64,000 bases of DNA from Hygrocybe punicea (Eukaryota; Basidiomycota; Agaricomycetes; Agaricales; Hygrophoraceae), in the NCBI GenBank assembly GCA_963556145.1, contig OY744469.1, positions 558,001 to 622,000 of the forward strand, in the 5' to 3' direction. Of this stretch, positions 37,875-49,379 are shown one piece after another. Made by a program: the position numbers and the translations under genes. A model generated the notes under the pieces. The model made no database searches. It was not told the DNA's origin and saw only the letters and a program-made list of their open reading frames with translations. The number at the start of each line of letters is the position of its first letter. The first letter of the stretch is position 1.

Positions 37875-38806
37875 CTAGGATGAAGAGTCCTCAGAAGGCG
37901 GTGAATACTCCAAGTCGAACGCAACCGGTTTATTGCGTTTCTTGGTGTATGTCATCAAACTTGTCATCCACGCCGCATTAACGAAAACTGTCTCCTTCCC
38001 AGGCTTCAAATCCGTAAAATCATGAACGCCCTCTCCCGTCACGATCTCGCTACTCGCGACCTCGTTTCCGGCCTCGATGTGCACGCCCTCCCGCCAGCTG
38101 ACCCTCTCGACGCCGTAGCTGTAATGAAAATGTCCAAAGATACATACTAGAGGTTTCGCTGCGGCGACTCTCCGTCGTTGAGCCTCGCAACCCTTCATGT
38201 ACAGGGTAAATGGGAATGGCCCAACCAAGGCCAGTCGGCCCATTGGGGGGCCATGCGACACCCACAGATCCAACGGGCCATTACACGTCTCGGGTGCGGA
38301 GGCCCAGACGGCTGTGGCATCTGGCGCGGGAAAGGGACGGTAGGTGTACCCATAGCCTTGCATGAGGAAGTCGGGCGTGGCCGGGTTGGCATAGATGTTG
38401 AGGAGTTCGGCGTGCGTGTAGACCGGCGTGGAGGGGTCAAGGTAGACGATGCCGGCTTCGCGGGCACTGGGAGAGGTAAAGAGCGCGATGGATTTTTCGG
38501 AATATAATTTGTGGGAGGGATCGAGGCCAGCAGAGTCGTGGTTCCCTGTGATGGGAATGGTTAGTTTGAGGGCGGGATACACAGAGATGGGTGTCGCGTG
38601 CCAGCAATGACGATCTTGAGCTTGTGAGGGAGCTTTCTGATCCATTCATAGGCCTTTTCGAGCTCCTCAAACGTCCCGTCGTTGGTCATGTCTCCAGCAT
38701 GAATAAACACATCTCCATCAGGAACCTGTTCTGAGGGGTCCTCGTTGTGTGTGTCAGAGGTGCAAACAATGCGAATGTGGTGCGTGGTTCTAGTGGAACT
38801 TGACAT
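37875..38806 (-). CDS. Calcineurin-like metallophosphoesterase (MPPED-like)
   Basis: Two exons, 38806-38602 and 38545-37875, total 876 nt, giving 291 residues. Metal-binding motifs appear in order: SDTHNE (D-x-H), VFIHAGDMTN (GD), AGNHDSAG (GNHD, formed across the intron), DLWVSHGPP (H) and CIFGHFHYSYG (G-H-x-H). The spacing is that of the class III/MPPED1-MPPED2 group of small metallophosphoesterases, which cleave phosphodiester bonds. The substrate here is unknown, and the protein has no signal peptide and is probably soluble. The start chosen (MSSSTRTTHHIRIVCTSDTH) sits just before the first motif; an upstream in-frame Met at 38956 would add 50 residues unlike the family. The single intron is GC-AG (CTG|GCACGC...CACAG, 56 nt); no GT alternative keeps GNHD. 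Confidence 0.85.
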
Positions 38807-39102
38807 AACGGGAAGGCTGGGTGGAACGATTAGCTGTCGAGCGTGGAGGGAGAATTCAAGCTGAACGTGGAAATACGACGTGCATTCAGCTGCAGGCAGG
38901 CTGGAATGCTGGCTACTAACGTGCACTAACGACGTCGACGGTAGGACAGGACACACGGTTGTCGTTGTTTGGCATTAGTTATTCACTTTTATAATTTATG
39001 ACAACATTTATTGTTCAGTACCAGATACGGCGTTCAAGCACTTCCGATCCCAACCATTATCACTCTTGCACGCCTGTGTTCGACCTTCATCCTTCGCATA
39101 TC

Positions 39103-42100
39103 CTACTCATCGCGGAGGTCAAACTTGAACTGACCCTCTGCATCCTGTTTTGTTGACTCCAAAAGATCACCAGCTGCAGGGGGCCCGAGTCTAGATATTA
39201 ACATTGGGCCCTGTTGGTTCTGTGAGATCATCGAACCTTGCAGCAAAGGTACCCGTGTCTTTGAGGGCCTGACATGAGGCAGTCCATCGTCCGACATGAG
39301 ATGTAAGCTGCCATGCATAGAACTGCTGGCCACCGCACTTGTCTCTGGTGGACGTAAGAAGTTCAAGTCCCACTGAAACGGTCGAATGTCCTCGGAGCGT
39401 GATTTTTGACTTCCGTGAGCATCTGATCGGGAGCGGCGGAGGTTTGAGCCCTGGTCTGCTGAAAGGAATTGGCTCGTGGAGATGGTACCTGGGGGCTCGA
39501 CGGTGGGTAGCCGGGATTTCGGATGCTTCATGTTGTCAGAAGATGGGTCGGTTGCACTAGATACACCAGGAAAGTTACGTGTGGGAAGTGACAAAGGCGG
39601 CCCGAACGGGGAACCATCAATCGTCAAACTCTTCTCCTGCGTAAATGAGAACTTGAAGTCCCGAATGTCCTCAGAGCGTGATTTTTTATTACTTCCTGGG
39701 ATGTCCGAATGGGAGCGCCGGCGGATTGCACCCACGTCTGGCGTGAGGAATTGGCTCTTTGGCACAGTGACTGAGGGTCCGAATGAGTATGAATGTAGCT
39801 GGGGAGATTGTGGATTGCTCATGTTGTCAAAAGATGGGTCGGCTGCACTTGACCCCGATGGACTGGGAGAGTCGGGTAAAATGAGGTGAGGTATGAAGAG
39901 TGATTTATGCGATATGTCTCTGTCGCTGTCAAAGGGCAGACCATATTTGGTCCAGTCCGGTACTTCGAAGTTCGTATCGTCCATTCGTGGGGACGTATCA
40001 TCGATTGAATCCCAATATTCAATATCGGGAGGGTCGTCCCCATAAGGTCTAAACCCTTCAGTTCCCACAGTGGAACTCAGCTCCGAGTGAGACGGGGAGT
40101 TCGGATACGATACGTGGTCAAACGAAAAAAGATTGTTCAGATCGTCGTAGGCTGCCGATTCTGCGTCTGCTACCCCCCGATTACCCCCTCTCTCATTCCC
40201 ACCGGCCAGATTTAAAGACTGTTAAAATGACATCAGGAAATAACTGGTGAGATGGCGAAAAATGGCATACATGAGAAATGTGCTCCGGAACGTCCTCAAC
40301 GACCGCGTCCACCAAGGTACTAATATTATTTTCTTTCTTCTCTAGATATACGCCTCCTTCAATGAAAAGCCTCAGGGAATGCGTAACAAAGAAGCATTGG
40401 CAACTCACGAAGTTCGCCTATGTCATTCCCTTCCATTGGATAAGGAAGGTTCTCTCGAGGAATGGTGCTGGTCATGGTGATACACTGATCGCGAAGTCGG
40501 CAAAGGAGGTCTTGTTCCTCCGGGATCGTAATGTCATCCTGATAAGATTGGTCATTCCGAGGTACACCTGCATACTTAACGCACTGAAGGCGTACCTCGT
40601 GCATAAGAGCAATCCAATCGTCGTCATGTGTCACTGCAACTATGGCCTCTGGATACTATAGTATAAACAACACAATGAGCCTTGCAGGTATGCGAGGGTA
40701 TCAAGATTGGTGGGACGAACATTATCCAATAGATGCCTGTTGATGGTGTCGGAGGGATGATAGGGCTGCAAAGAGGGAGTCAATGGGTGTTTAATATCTT
40801 ATAATAATGTGCAAGAGCAACTTTAGATATTGTCGAAATTGGTTCCAAGGCAGCGTATGCCTCCTCTTCGTGGACTTCTGAGTCTGAAAAAGTGTACGCA
40901 CGCCGCCCTCCTGACCCCAGAAGCGATGATTGAGATTCACCACCAAACCAGGACCTGGTGCCGCCCGCCAGCGGAGAAAACGGAGCAAATCCACTCCTCG
41001 TTCCAAGGATGTCTTCGGGCGTTGCAGTATGCACAGATGAAATCTCCAACGGTCCCCTGAACGCAGCTGCAAAGATCCCTTCCCGGACAGACATATGGAA
41101 CCCGCGGACGAAAACACATTGGTTTTCTTTTCGCACACCCTCACCGAGTTCGAACTTTGTAGTATAGCAACGGTAGGCAGAGTTAGTAAGCTTCGAAATT
41201 CTTATATCCTGAATGCAAAGCAAACATACCGAAGTGGCATGCGCGACAGAGCTCACGCCTTCGGATATGGCGCCCGTGGTAGGTGCCATCTGTGGTTCGT
41301 GGCGAATTTCCGGGGAGGGATCTACGCCGACGGCCTCCCGTGCTATTGCAAGGAATGGTTGGACACATTGATAGTTGGTAAGATTCAAAACCTACACCTA
41401 TCGACAGCACTAGGCAGTGTAATATAGTTCGCGACGATGTTGGTCTGATTACCGGCTATGTCATTGAAAATCGAGCGGCTGGCATCGACGTGGTGGCTGC
41501 TCTGCGAGTCGGAGGTCAACATCGACCGGAAGAGTTCTTGAACGCCCTCTGCATCGGGTTGGTCCCACAATCTGCTGTTCGCGTGATCTAAAGTTGATAT
41601 TGACTCGTGTCCAGGGCTGATGCGAAAAGTTGCAGATACATTCGACTGCCACGAATACGTATAGGACAAAGTCCTGTTATCGCGGCGAGACGGTATAAAA
41701 CTCAACTCCACTGCCACATCCTCCGACACGTCAGAGAACGAGGCGATACCCCAGGACACAGCCATATCGCACCCTGTGACCAGAATCAATGATCCATTGG
41801 GTATCTCTCGGTCTAGGTGTTGGTTGGCAAATTGGTACCAGCGCAACGCGTTCTGTATGGCATATTGGCGGAATAGGGCCTTGCGGCCGCGAAGATCTTT
41901 GCGAGAGGCTCCATCTGGCATCAGGAGGACAGCCCCTTCCCTAGTCGAAGAGCAAGTGAACCGGTACCCTACACTGGAACCTGAACGCACGGCTGCCGTA
42001 CTACAACAGAGTTCCGTTCAGTTCATGTGGTGGAACTTGCTGTCAACACATTGAACTCGTACTCACGAAGCATCAGTGTCTTGCTCGATTTGTCTCTTCT

Positions 42101-42497
42101 CCAATGGCTCGCTGCACACATGTGAACCGCGATTGTGGTATCTGCTCCTGAACGTGACGTCCCTTTGTTGCAGGACCAGTTGTTCAAAACCATCAGGAAC
42201 GCCATCGGAATTGATTGGGTCGTCTGCCGCGACGCAAATGTTGAACAAGGGATCAAACCCGCCACCAGGGACAACTCTTCCTACGTCGCCAATTCTGACA
42301 CCAATGTCATACCGAGTCGGTCCCAAGTTTTCATCAGGTTCTGGGCACCAGATCGGACAGCCTTGACCTTTAGGAAGTAAGAGTCTAGTATAGACTTCGC
42401 TGGCGTCCTGTGTGGACATGAAGGTACAAGTCGCACCGCTTTGGGTCACCGTGCGAAGTGTGGGATTCACGTCCTGAAGGCGCTCATTGGCAGGCAT
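39103..42497 (-). CDS. Agaricomycete orphan family protein (THDDDW motif)
   Basis: A minus-strand gene of about seven exons. Exon 1 (42497-about 42068) has GQGCPIWCPEPDENLGPTRY and GVRIGDVGRVVPGGGFDPLF, then NICVAADDPIN. Exon 2 (about 42009-41412) has TREGAVLLMPDGASRKDLRG and YAIQNALRWYQFANQHLDRE, then NGSLILVTGCDMAVSWGIAS. Then come NQCVFVRGFHMSVREGIFAA, a linker, HPSDTINRHLLD and AIVAVTHDDDWIALMHE, and a long Ser/Pro-rich tail (40068-39103). These landmarks mark a family I recall as widespread in agarics, with no known function. The conserved part looks globular; the tail is disordered and contains a ~95-residue internal duplication (SQFLTPD...SEDIRDF and SQFLSAD...SEDIRPF). The product would be near 950 residues. 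No signal peptide or membrane segment is seen. Confidence 0.65.
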
Positions 42498-42958
42498 GGT
42501 GACCGGTGAGCGCTTAAGAACTTAAGTAAAGGCTGTGTGCACTTACATTTTTATGTAAACTTGTTGACAATCTTGCTTCCATACGACAAGCTCGGTGACA
42601 GCATTTGCACACGATTCCTCTAATCACGATCTCAGAACTGGGCCACAGTCCGACTTGCGGTTGACACAACAGGAATGTAGCGGGATGAGTGGGACTGAAG
42701 GCGTGGAACCCGGGAGAGTACTAGTAGGATTGCAGGTTCAACCTGAACTGGGTATATTATAAGAACAACTCCAAATCTGACCGTGCAAATATCAGTTTGA
42801 GATACGTTGATGAAGCGCTGGAAGCAGAATCACGGAACTCGCCTCTCTTGAGATTCAGAAGTGGCTCTAATAACAGCACAATTTGGAACTTCTGTTTTGG
42901 ATGATTCCCAGTAGTGCTGTTCCGGCCCGGCTTCAGGCGGCTCCGGCTTTGTGAATCC
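42498..42958. other. Intergenic with a possible hAT terminus
   Basis: No gene. TAGTGCTGTTCCGGCCCGGC at 42912 looks like a hAT terminal repeat, and GGCTCCGG-type words recur on the far side of the long-TIR element near 45342-45390. An older hAT copy may have been split by that element. Confidence 0.35.
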
Positions 42959-43567
42959 TCACACATCAGGACTTTCCACATTTAGTCGGGATCTAAAGTG
43001 ATTTCTAAAGTTAGCACCAAAATATAATCTTTAGATTTACATTTAGGCCTAGCCTAAATATTGAATTTAAGTCACAAATAAATGTATATCTAAATTATTT
43101 ATTTATTTTCATCTTTAGGTTATTCTTGCAATCAAAATAATTATCAGATCTAAATTGTAAGGGGAAAGTATAATTTAGTTTCAAGTTTACTCAAATTTCT
43201 AGTCCAAATTTAGGCATCACTTAGAGGCAGGCCAAAATTAAAACTTTCGGTAGCATTAAAATAATAAATTTAATAGTTATCAAAATGTAAGATTGCAGGA
43301 GCTATTTAAATCCAAAGGTTGTTGTTAGATCTAAAGCTATTGCCCGTGCCATCGCCCACTCGTCGCCCGCCCGTCGCCCGCCTGCCACCGGCCCACCGCC
43401 GGCCCATCGCCCACCCGCCACCCAGCCATCACACTGCTGTGCAGTTGGTGCCATTGTCATTTCCCGCAGGCTTTGAGGGTGCCCCACTACTCACCAATGT
43501 TAATTGATGCACCCACCCATCACCCACTTGCCATCCACCCATTGCCCGCCCACCTCCCAATCATATG

Positions 43568-43621
43568 ACCTCATGAGCCCAGCTCCGACGTCAATTGACG
43601 TGGTGGTGGGGTTTGTGAGGC
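43568..43621. repeat. Dyad motif, copy 1
   Basis: Outer arms ACCTCA and TGAGGC lie exactly symmetric around core ACGTCAATTGACGT (GTCAATTGAC at 43590-43599). Inside long-TIR element copy 1. Confidence 0.8.
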
Positions 43622-43975
43622 GATGACAGAGGTAGGGGGAGAGGCAGGCGGGGGAGATGGCAGGGCAGGGAGATGGCGGGGGCACGATAGGATGGGAGGG
43701 CAACAAGGGTGTGGGTGATGAGGTGTGGGAGATTGCGTGGGCATCGCGGGAGGGTGGGCAACTAGGGAGTGGGAGATGGTGTGGTGAGGGAGATGGTGTG
43801 GCGAGGGAGATGGTGTGGCGAGGGAGATGGTGTGGGCAGGGATTATGTTGGAGAGATGGTGTGGGCAACGAGGGAGTGGGAGGGTGAGGAGATGGCGTGG
43901 GCATGGGTGAGGGAGATGGCGTCGGTGTGGACGAGGGAGATGGCGTGGGCAGGGGGAGATGATGGGATGTGAGGG

Positions 43976-44131
43976 TGGGGAGATGGCGTGGGCGACGAGA
44001 GCGTGGCGTGGGCGACGAGAGCGTGGCGTGGGCGACGAGAGCATGGCGTGGACGACGAGAGCGTGGCGTGGGCGACGAGAGCGTGGCGTGGACGACGAGG
44101 GTGTGGCGTGGGCGACGAGGTGTGGCATGGG
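43976..44131. repeat. 20-bp minisatellite
   Basis: About seven head-to-tail units of GTGGCGTGGGCGACGAGAGC with few substitutions (TGGACGACGAG variants). Period 20 rotates the reading frame, so it is not a protein repeat. Confidence 0.8.
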
Positions 44132-44699
44132 TGTGGGAGATGGCGAATGTGAGGAGAGATGGCGACGAGGACGAGGGACATTGCTGTGTGGTGGAGATCT
44201 CGTCGTTCCGTGGGGCCGTTGCCATCCTCCTGTCATTTGTGATGATGACGATGGTAGCGGCCGCGGCCGTCGTCTTGTTGCCGTCCTCCCTTCATCATCG
44301 TCCGCTCCGATCGGCCACTTTGGGGGGCAATAGCGCACATCATTGTGCGCTGTGATCCCCATTCCGCCGCCATTGTCACCGCCGTTGCCCAGCCACTGCC
44401 AGTTGGAAGTGGAGGTCATCGTCGCCATCGTCCTGCAGCTGTTCAGCGGTTGCAATGGGGTGATGGTTGGCAGCGGGTGGTGAGTGCCTGCCGCTGCCAT
44501 CGTCCCCTCGTGGCCATAGTGGGGACCATTTGGCCCTCATTGTTGCCGCCGTTGGATTGATGATGGATGGTGGGTGGAAGGTGGGCAATGGGTGGACGAT
44601 CAGCTGATGGTGTCTGACGAAGTAGTCAGCGGGCGACGAGAAGTGTCAGGCGATAGAGACGTACCTTGGCTGGAGAGTTGGTGCACAACTCCTCCGGCC

Positions 44700-44822
44700 T
44701 TGCTGATGGTCACCATCATTTCCATTGTCGTTGTCGCCGTTGCTGTCATTGTCGTTATTGTCGCTGTTGTTGTTGTTGTTGTTGTTGTCCCTTCGTCGTC
44801 GTGTTGTTTGTTGTTGTTGTGA
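44700..44822. repeat. GTT/GTC trinucleotide-rich tract
   Basis: Runs of TTGTCG and (GTT)n, including seven consecutive GTT triplets, at the inner edge of the right terminal repeat of the long-TIR element. Confidence 0.75.
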
Positions 44823-45444
44823 TTTGTGACTGAACACCTCGATCTGGAAACCCGCCGAAGTGAGTGAGAGGATGGGTGGGCGATGAGCGTGCCTGATAAC
44901 GTGCACGTGGGCAGTGAGTGGGCAGTGAGTGGGCGACGGGTGGGCGATAGGAGCGTACAATCACTTTAGTCCAGATGGAATCTTAAATTTTGACAACTAC
45001 CAAAATGGTACATTTTGATATCCATTAAATTAAATATTCTCATCCTGTCAAAATTATAAATTTCAGCTTGTCTTGAGGTGATGCCTAAATTTGGACTAGC
45101 AAACCTGTGTAAACTCGAATCTAAATTATACTTTCCCTCTACAATTTAGCACTGATAATTATTTTGATTGCAGGAGTGATTTAAAGGCAAGAGAAAATAA
45201 TTAATTTGGACATTTATTTATTCATGACTTAAATTTAATATTTAGACTTGACCTAAATTAAAATGTAAAGATTATATTTCTTTGCTAACTTTAGAAATAA
45301 CTTTAGATCCCGACTAAATGTTGAAAGTCCTGATGTGTCAGGCCAAGCCGGGGTTGCTGGCTCCGGCTCGGCTCCGGCCGGCTTTGGCTTAGGCCATGGC
45401 TTTTACCGTCTTAAAAAATTTCCACAAAGAAAAAGAAGCTAGCG

Positions 45445-46652
45445 TTAATCAGAATCATTGTCATCAGTACCTAAAGCCTCATCATCATCATCATCTTCGA
45501 TCAGGTTCATCCCAACCCTTCTGTCTTCCTCATCATCCAGGCCACCGTCAGTCTCTTCCTCTAACTCAGCTTCCACAATTGAAGATGGGGCTACTTCACG
45601 AAACAACAGGTCATGTTGAATAGCACATTTCACACATTGCAAAGCCTCCACAATGTCCCCCTTTAAGCAGCTCCGCCATTTGCTGACAGTAATCCCACCC
45701 TGTGAGAAGGCTTGTTCACTTGAGACGGAGGAGGCCATAATGGAAAGGTAATCTTGAGCCAACAAGGCCCAGGCCGGATGGTAACGGTGGGCATTAAACT
45801 GTAAAATGAGATGAGCTTTGTGACAGAAATGGTATTCTCAAGCCACTCACCCCCCACCATCTAACTGTGGACCAGCCTTCGGGCACTTGTTCCTGAATAT
45901 CCAGGTATGTGTGGAAATCCCGCAACCAGGGCCAGTTGGGATCCTCCAGTGTAGCAGGACCTGCAACCAGGCTGGTGTCCTCGTCGTCGGAGAGCTCTCG
46001 CAAAAGTACATGTATATTCTTTTTTTTTCTTTCACCCAGCTTGCTTGCTTTGTGCTGACATCACCCGTCAATATCAAATATCACTAAATCAACACCTTCA
46101 TCGAATACGGCGTGCCGACTCTCCCCTCTGTCTGTGCTGTCAGCGATATAATGAGACAGTGGAACACTACTTGCTGCATTGCCAAGCGCATGATCACACA
46201 CGAGAGAAGCTAAGGTGCGAGATCAGACGAGATGCAGGCATTATTAAATGAATCCTCTCCACATTGATGTACTTTCCACACGTCCTCCGCTTCGTTAGCG
46301 AATCTCGGCGCCTCCAGGTGATGTTCGGGGATATCCCGATACTGGACCTTGAGTAGTGACCCCTCCGCTGCCCTCCCGCTACCCCAATCTGCTCGATGAA
46401 CAGCCATCCTATTCTTATCCCCATTCTCACTTTCACTTTCATTTTCAGTTTTACTCATTATTGCTTAACCCACTTGTAAACACTAATATACTTTTCACAC
46501 CTTATAGGTAGTTATATTATGTGGATATTCTTCCACCCTGGGTTGGCACTGCTGACCCACTTTGTTACTTATGACAACTTCGACCCTGGATATGACATAG
46601 TATACGTGTTTTGTATTCTCTGACATATGGTTCGCCACACAGGATAATAAAC

Positions 46653-46690
<38 letters not shown>

Positions 46691-47520
46691 AATCAAATAT
46701 CACTCCTTGAACTGAGCAATATAAATTAATATCAATCCATTAGTGGAACATTAAACTTACAATGTCCTTGGAACACCATATGACATCATCTTGGAGGTCT
46801 GCTGGCCAGTGCTTCTTGAAATATCCTAATTTCTCCCTGGGATCAAGGACTAGAGAATGTTAGTTAAGCATGAACAATACACAAAGAAACATGGAGTGTA
46901 TGTATTGCCATGATGTAGGCAGGGGAATCCGTAGTTTTTTCATAATAGTCATCAATTTTTATACAAGCGGCGTTCAAAGCAGCAATGAACAGGTCATATT
47001 TTGAACGCTCAGCTCAAGTGGACCATGCCTTGTGTAAGGCTTCAAGCGCGGGGATTGCAAGGTGGAGGGTGGAAACTTGATCAGAGGAGAATGATTGTTG
47101 GGCATTGTCAGCATGCTGGATGGGTGTCAGAGAGAACTGCATTCAACCAAAATGGAATGTACACCAAGAAGACCAAGGAACAAGTGCACTCACACCCACT
47201 CCTTGGCAGTGAACTTCAACTGGTGTATTTTGTCACATTTCGCAGAATCTGACTCTTCGTAGCATAGTTCATCAACAAAACTTTCAATGTACTGTTGGGA
47301 ATCCTTTCAATAATGAACCTGGTGATGACACCTGTACTCGTACCTTTTTGTTTTGTTCAGCCTTGTCCAGCATTAAGTATGTCAATGACCACCAGACCTT
47401 CATATCTAATATCAGTTGCACAGGATGCACAACTTGGGCTTTCAACTGAATAGTCTTCCACATTTCCTTTCGCTTTGAAGATGAATGTTCCTAAGAAGCT
47501 TGGACGTCAGTCTAACAGTA
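45445..47520 (-). pseudogene. hAT transposase, 5'-truncated and interrupted
   Basis: The C-terminal exon has the hAT dimerisation signature LAQDYLSIMASSVSSEQAFS, then GGITVSKWRSCL and an acidic tail. Upstream exons (minus) read TLEDPNWPWLRDFHTYLDIQ, VLDPREKLGYFKKHWPADLQ, RSKYDLFIAALNAACIKIDD and QLILDMKVWWSLTYLMLDKA, in the order expected of the RNase H-like core. Three kinds of damage are seen. A LINE fragment sits between the dimerisation exons and the PREKLGYFKKHW exon. An in-frame TGA lies between HKAWST and AERSKY near 47015, where related proteins have Arg. The N-terminal BED/catalytic portion is missing beyond 47520. It cannot make transposase, but an intact relative elsewhere could have moved the non-autonomous elements to the right. 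Confidence 0.75.
46086..46691 (+). mobile_element. 5'-truncated LINE (non-LTR retrotransposon) 3' end
   Basis: A 606-bp insertion flanked by a perfect 13-bp target-site duplication, ATCAAATATCACT (46073-46085 and 46692-46704), ending in an (AAAT)n tail. The frame reads NQHLHRIRRADSPLCLCCQR, then ETVEHYLLHCQAHDHTREKL, the Cys/His zinc-knuckle (C-x2-C...H-x4-C) downstream of reverse transcriptase in many fungal LINEs. An in-frame TGA follows GIIK; the frame then continues to LDLE before a final stop. It is inserted between exons of the hAT transposase. Confidence 0.9.
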
Positions 47521-47529
47521 CATCACTAT

Positions 47530-47900
47530 ACTGAGTCCAGCCTCAGAATACCCGCAGTACCCACGTGGGAATGGGCTGTATTTATTTTGGGAGAAGAAAC
47601 ATCAAAAACTCAATTTTTGGGGTATTTTTCGCCATTTTTGAGGGATATAATGAGAATCATTGCTTGTAAAAATATGTAAAAATGCTCTCAACACTCCCCA
47701 CAGTATTCTAAACATTGTGTTCCTTTACACTAAAGGGATCCGGCCAGTATTCCATCCACAATAACCATAAAAACCACCAAAAACAGGTAAAAATGGGGTA
47801 TTTTGCATGTTTCTTCCTGTACCCCTGGAAAACCCATGCCATACCCATACTTTTGGCCTCAGGTACATACCCATGACGGGTACAGGTCCGAGTACAGCCC
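47530..47900. other. Probable small insertion rich in GGGTAC-type words
   Basis: The stretch between the hAT relic and the next gene contains facing TTTTTGGGGTATTTTTCGCC and GTAAAAATGGGGTATTTT words and GTACCC/GGGTAC clusters near 47570 and 47880, similar to the 58.6-59.7 kb element. Ends were not defined. Confidence 0.3.
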
Positions 47901-49379
47901 CAGAGCACTGCGAGTGTACCCCTGACCAGCCATACATCAGATTCTCTGTATCTGAAGCCCTCGCAGACTTGAATTTGAGGGCCACAAACCCTGATGCCTG
48001 CCAGTTCAACTTTGGCTGGTCCTTCTTCATCTTTGTCGGCTCCATTATCTGTTGTCCATCAGGGAGATATTCAGCATCTATGAATTCCCCCAGGGAGTCT
48101 CTTATTCTCAACCAAGGAACTGTTGCATTATGGTTGTTCATAAATTGGCCTGCAACATACAGTGAGTCTTGTTTTATTCCATTTATTCTATTCAACTTAC
48201 AGTAGGATATTGTCACAAATGAATTAAACACATCCTTCTGCTTCGACAGTGACATCCCCTTTGTGTCAGGGAGGACAGGTGCACCAAACTTGTCCACTTG
48301 CAGGACCAATGGTACACTCTTATCATTTTACTTCCTGGGTAAGCTCAGACCCTTGCCCTTGTCGACGTCACTTTCTTCTTCATCGCTCTGCTCATCTCAT
48401 TTATGTTCAGAGATGTCACTGTTGATAGTACCTTGAACATACCATATTCATTAAACACCCAGTGTTGTAGATCTCCGAGTCACCTGTCACCACATCATTC
48501 ATCGTCATCCCAGTTTGCACATAGTTTTACTTCCGTTTTCACATGCTTATCCCATCAGTACATATACTTCCATCCATTCATTCTTTACACCTCAGTCTTC
48601 TCCATTCTATGACTGAGGTGAGACAGTTTCCTTTTTCTCTCCAGTACATAGACTCATATAGTGTAGACTCTGCTTCTGTTCTACAGGTACTGAGAGAATA
48701 CAGTTAGTCTTCTCCATTCTATGACTGAGACTCCGCTTTTGTTCTACACCCAGTTGTTCAATGGCTTCATCACATTGTCCTGGAAAGTTTTGCTCATCGA
48801 AAAAATATCTGCTTGAACATTGTGTGATTCAAATCTACCCACAATGTTTGGTTAGTTCAAATAGTGTGAGGGAGGTGAAATATTACTTCGTTGTCTGAGC
48901 ACTGCCCTTCTGATCTTTCCAACCCACCAAAACAAGCACCTTTGCCCCCATCTGCACCTCCAACTCTTTAACAAACTTGCGAACCACCTTTCTCATCGAA
49001 TTTTCTGCATGGCTACCAGAGAGGCTTCAGCAGAAGACACTGGTTTGAGAACAAGTTTTTACTTACCTACTCCACACTTCATCTGTCAGTTTTCCACTAT
49101 TCCACTCAGCAGCGAGGCCCTCGAACTTGTCCCTTCTTTCTGGGGTCAGTTGCTCCATGACCCAGGTGCAAGTGGCTTTATATTTGCCAATAAATTCTTT
49201 GCTTCCTGGGTTCGCACCTGAAACCTCCTTGATTCTCTGTTTTATTTCCTCCTTCATCTTCTCCACAACAACAGTACATAAGTCCCATGTTTTGACAAAT
49301 TTTGGTCTGGTTTTTTTTTTCCCAGCCTCCTCGTTTGCATAATCCTTGTGATTCTTCAACCAAATTACGATTTTCTACA
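47900..49379 (-). CDS. Transposon-associated agaric protein
   Basis: Minus-strand exons in order: TRPKFVKTWDLCTVVVEKMK, then KATCTWVMEQLTPERRDKFE with LAAEWNSGKLTDEVWSR. These are followed by RKVVRKFVKELEVQMGAKVL and VLVGWKDQKGSAQT, and then VPLVLQVDKFGAPVLPDTKG with MSLSKQKDVFNSFVTIS. After an intron (donor near 48203) comes VPWLRIRDSLGEFIDAEYLP, then MEPTKMKKDQPKLNWQ. This order matches a large, many-copy agaric family that travels with DNA transposons and has no assigned function. The 5' start and 3' end are uncertain; the 3' part runs into a GGGTAC-rich insertion. Confidence 0.45.
48594..48729. repeat. Direct repeat, 112-bp period
   Basis: AGTCTTCTCCATTCTATGAC and the next TGAG occur at 48594-48617 and again at 48706-48729. 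The sequence after each also shares CTSYGCTTYTGTTCTACA words. Confidence 0.7.

Larger units (their letters stand above)
42959..45340. mobile_element. Non-autonomous element with ~390-bp terminal inverted repeats, copy 1
   Basis: The left end (TCACACATCAGGACTTTC) and right end (its near complement) face each other. Similarity continues inward through TTTAGTCGGGATCTAAAG, AATATAATCTTTAGATTT and GGCATCACTT to about 43345 on the left and about 44958 on the right. The interior is GC-rich, strand-asymmetric, low-complexity DNA with no transposase frame. Long Pro/Ser/His-rich or Gly/Trp/Arg-rich frames in it are composition artefacts. No clear target-site duplication. A second copy, in opposite orientation, starts at 61994. 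Confidence 0.8.

Noticed and set aside
43500..44500. Long Pro/Ser/His-rich frames of 240-310 codons
   Set aside because: Composition artefact of GC-skewed simple repeats in the long-TIR element; open in several frames at once.
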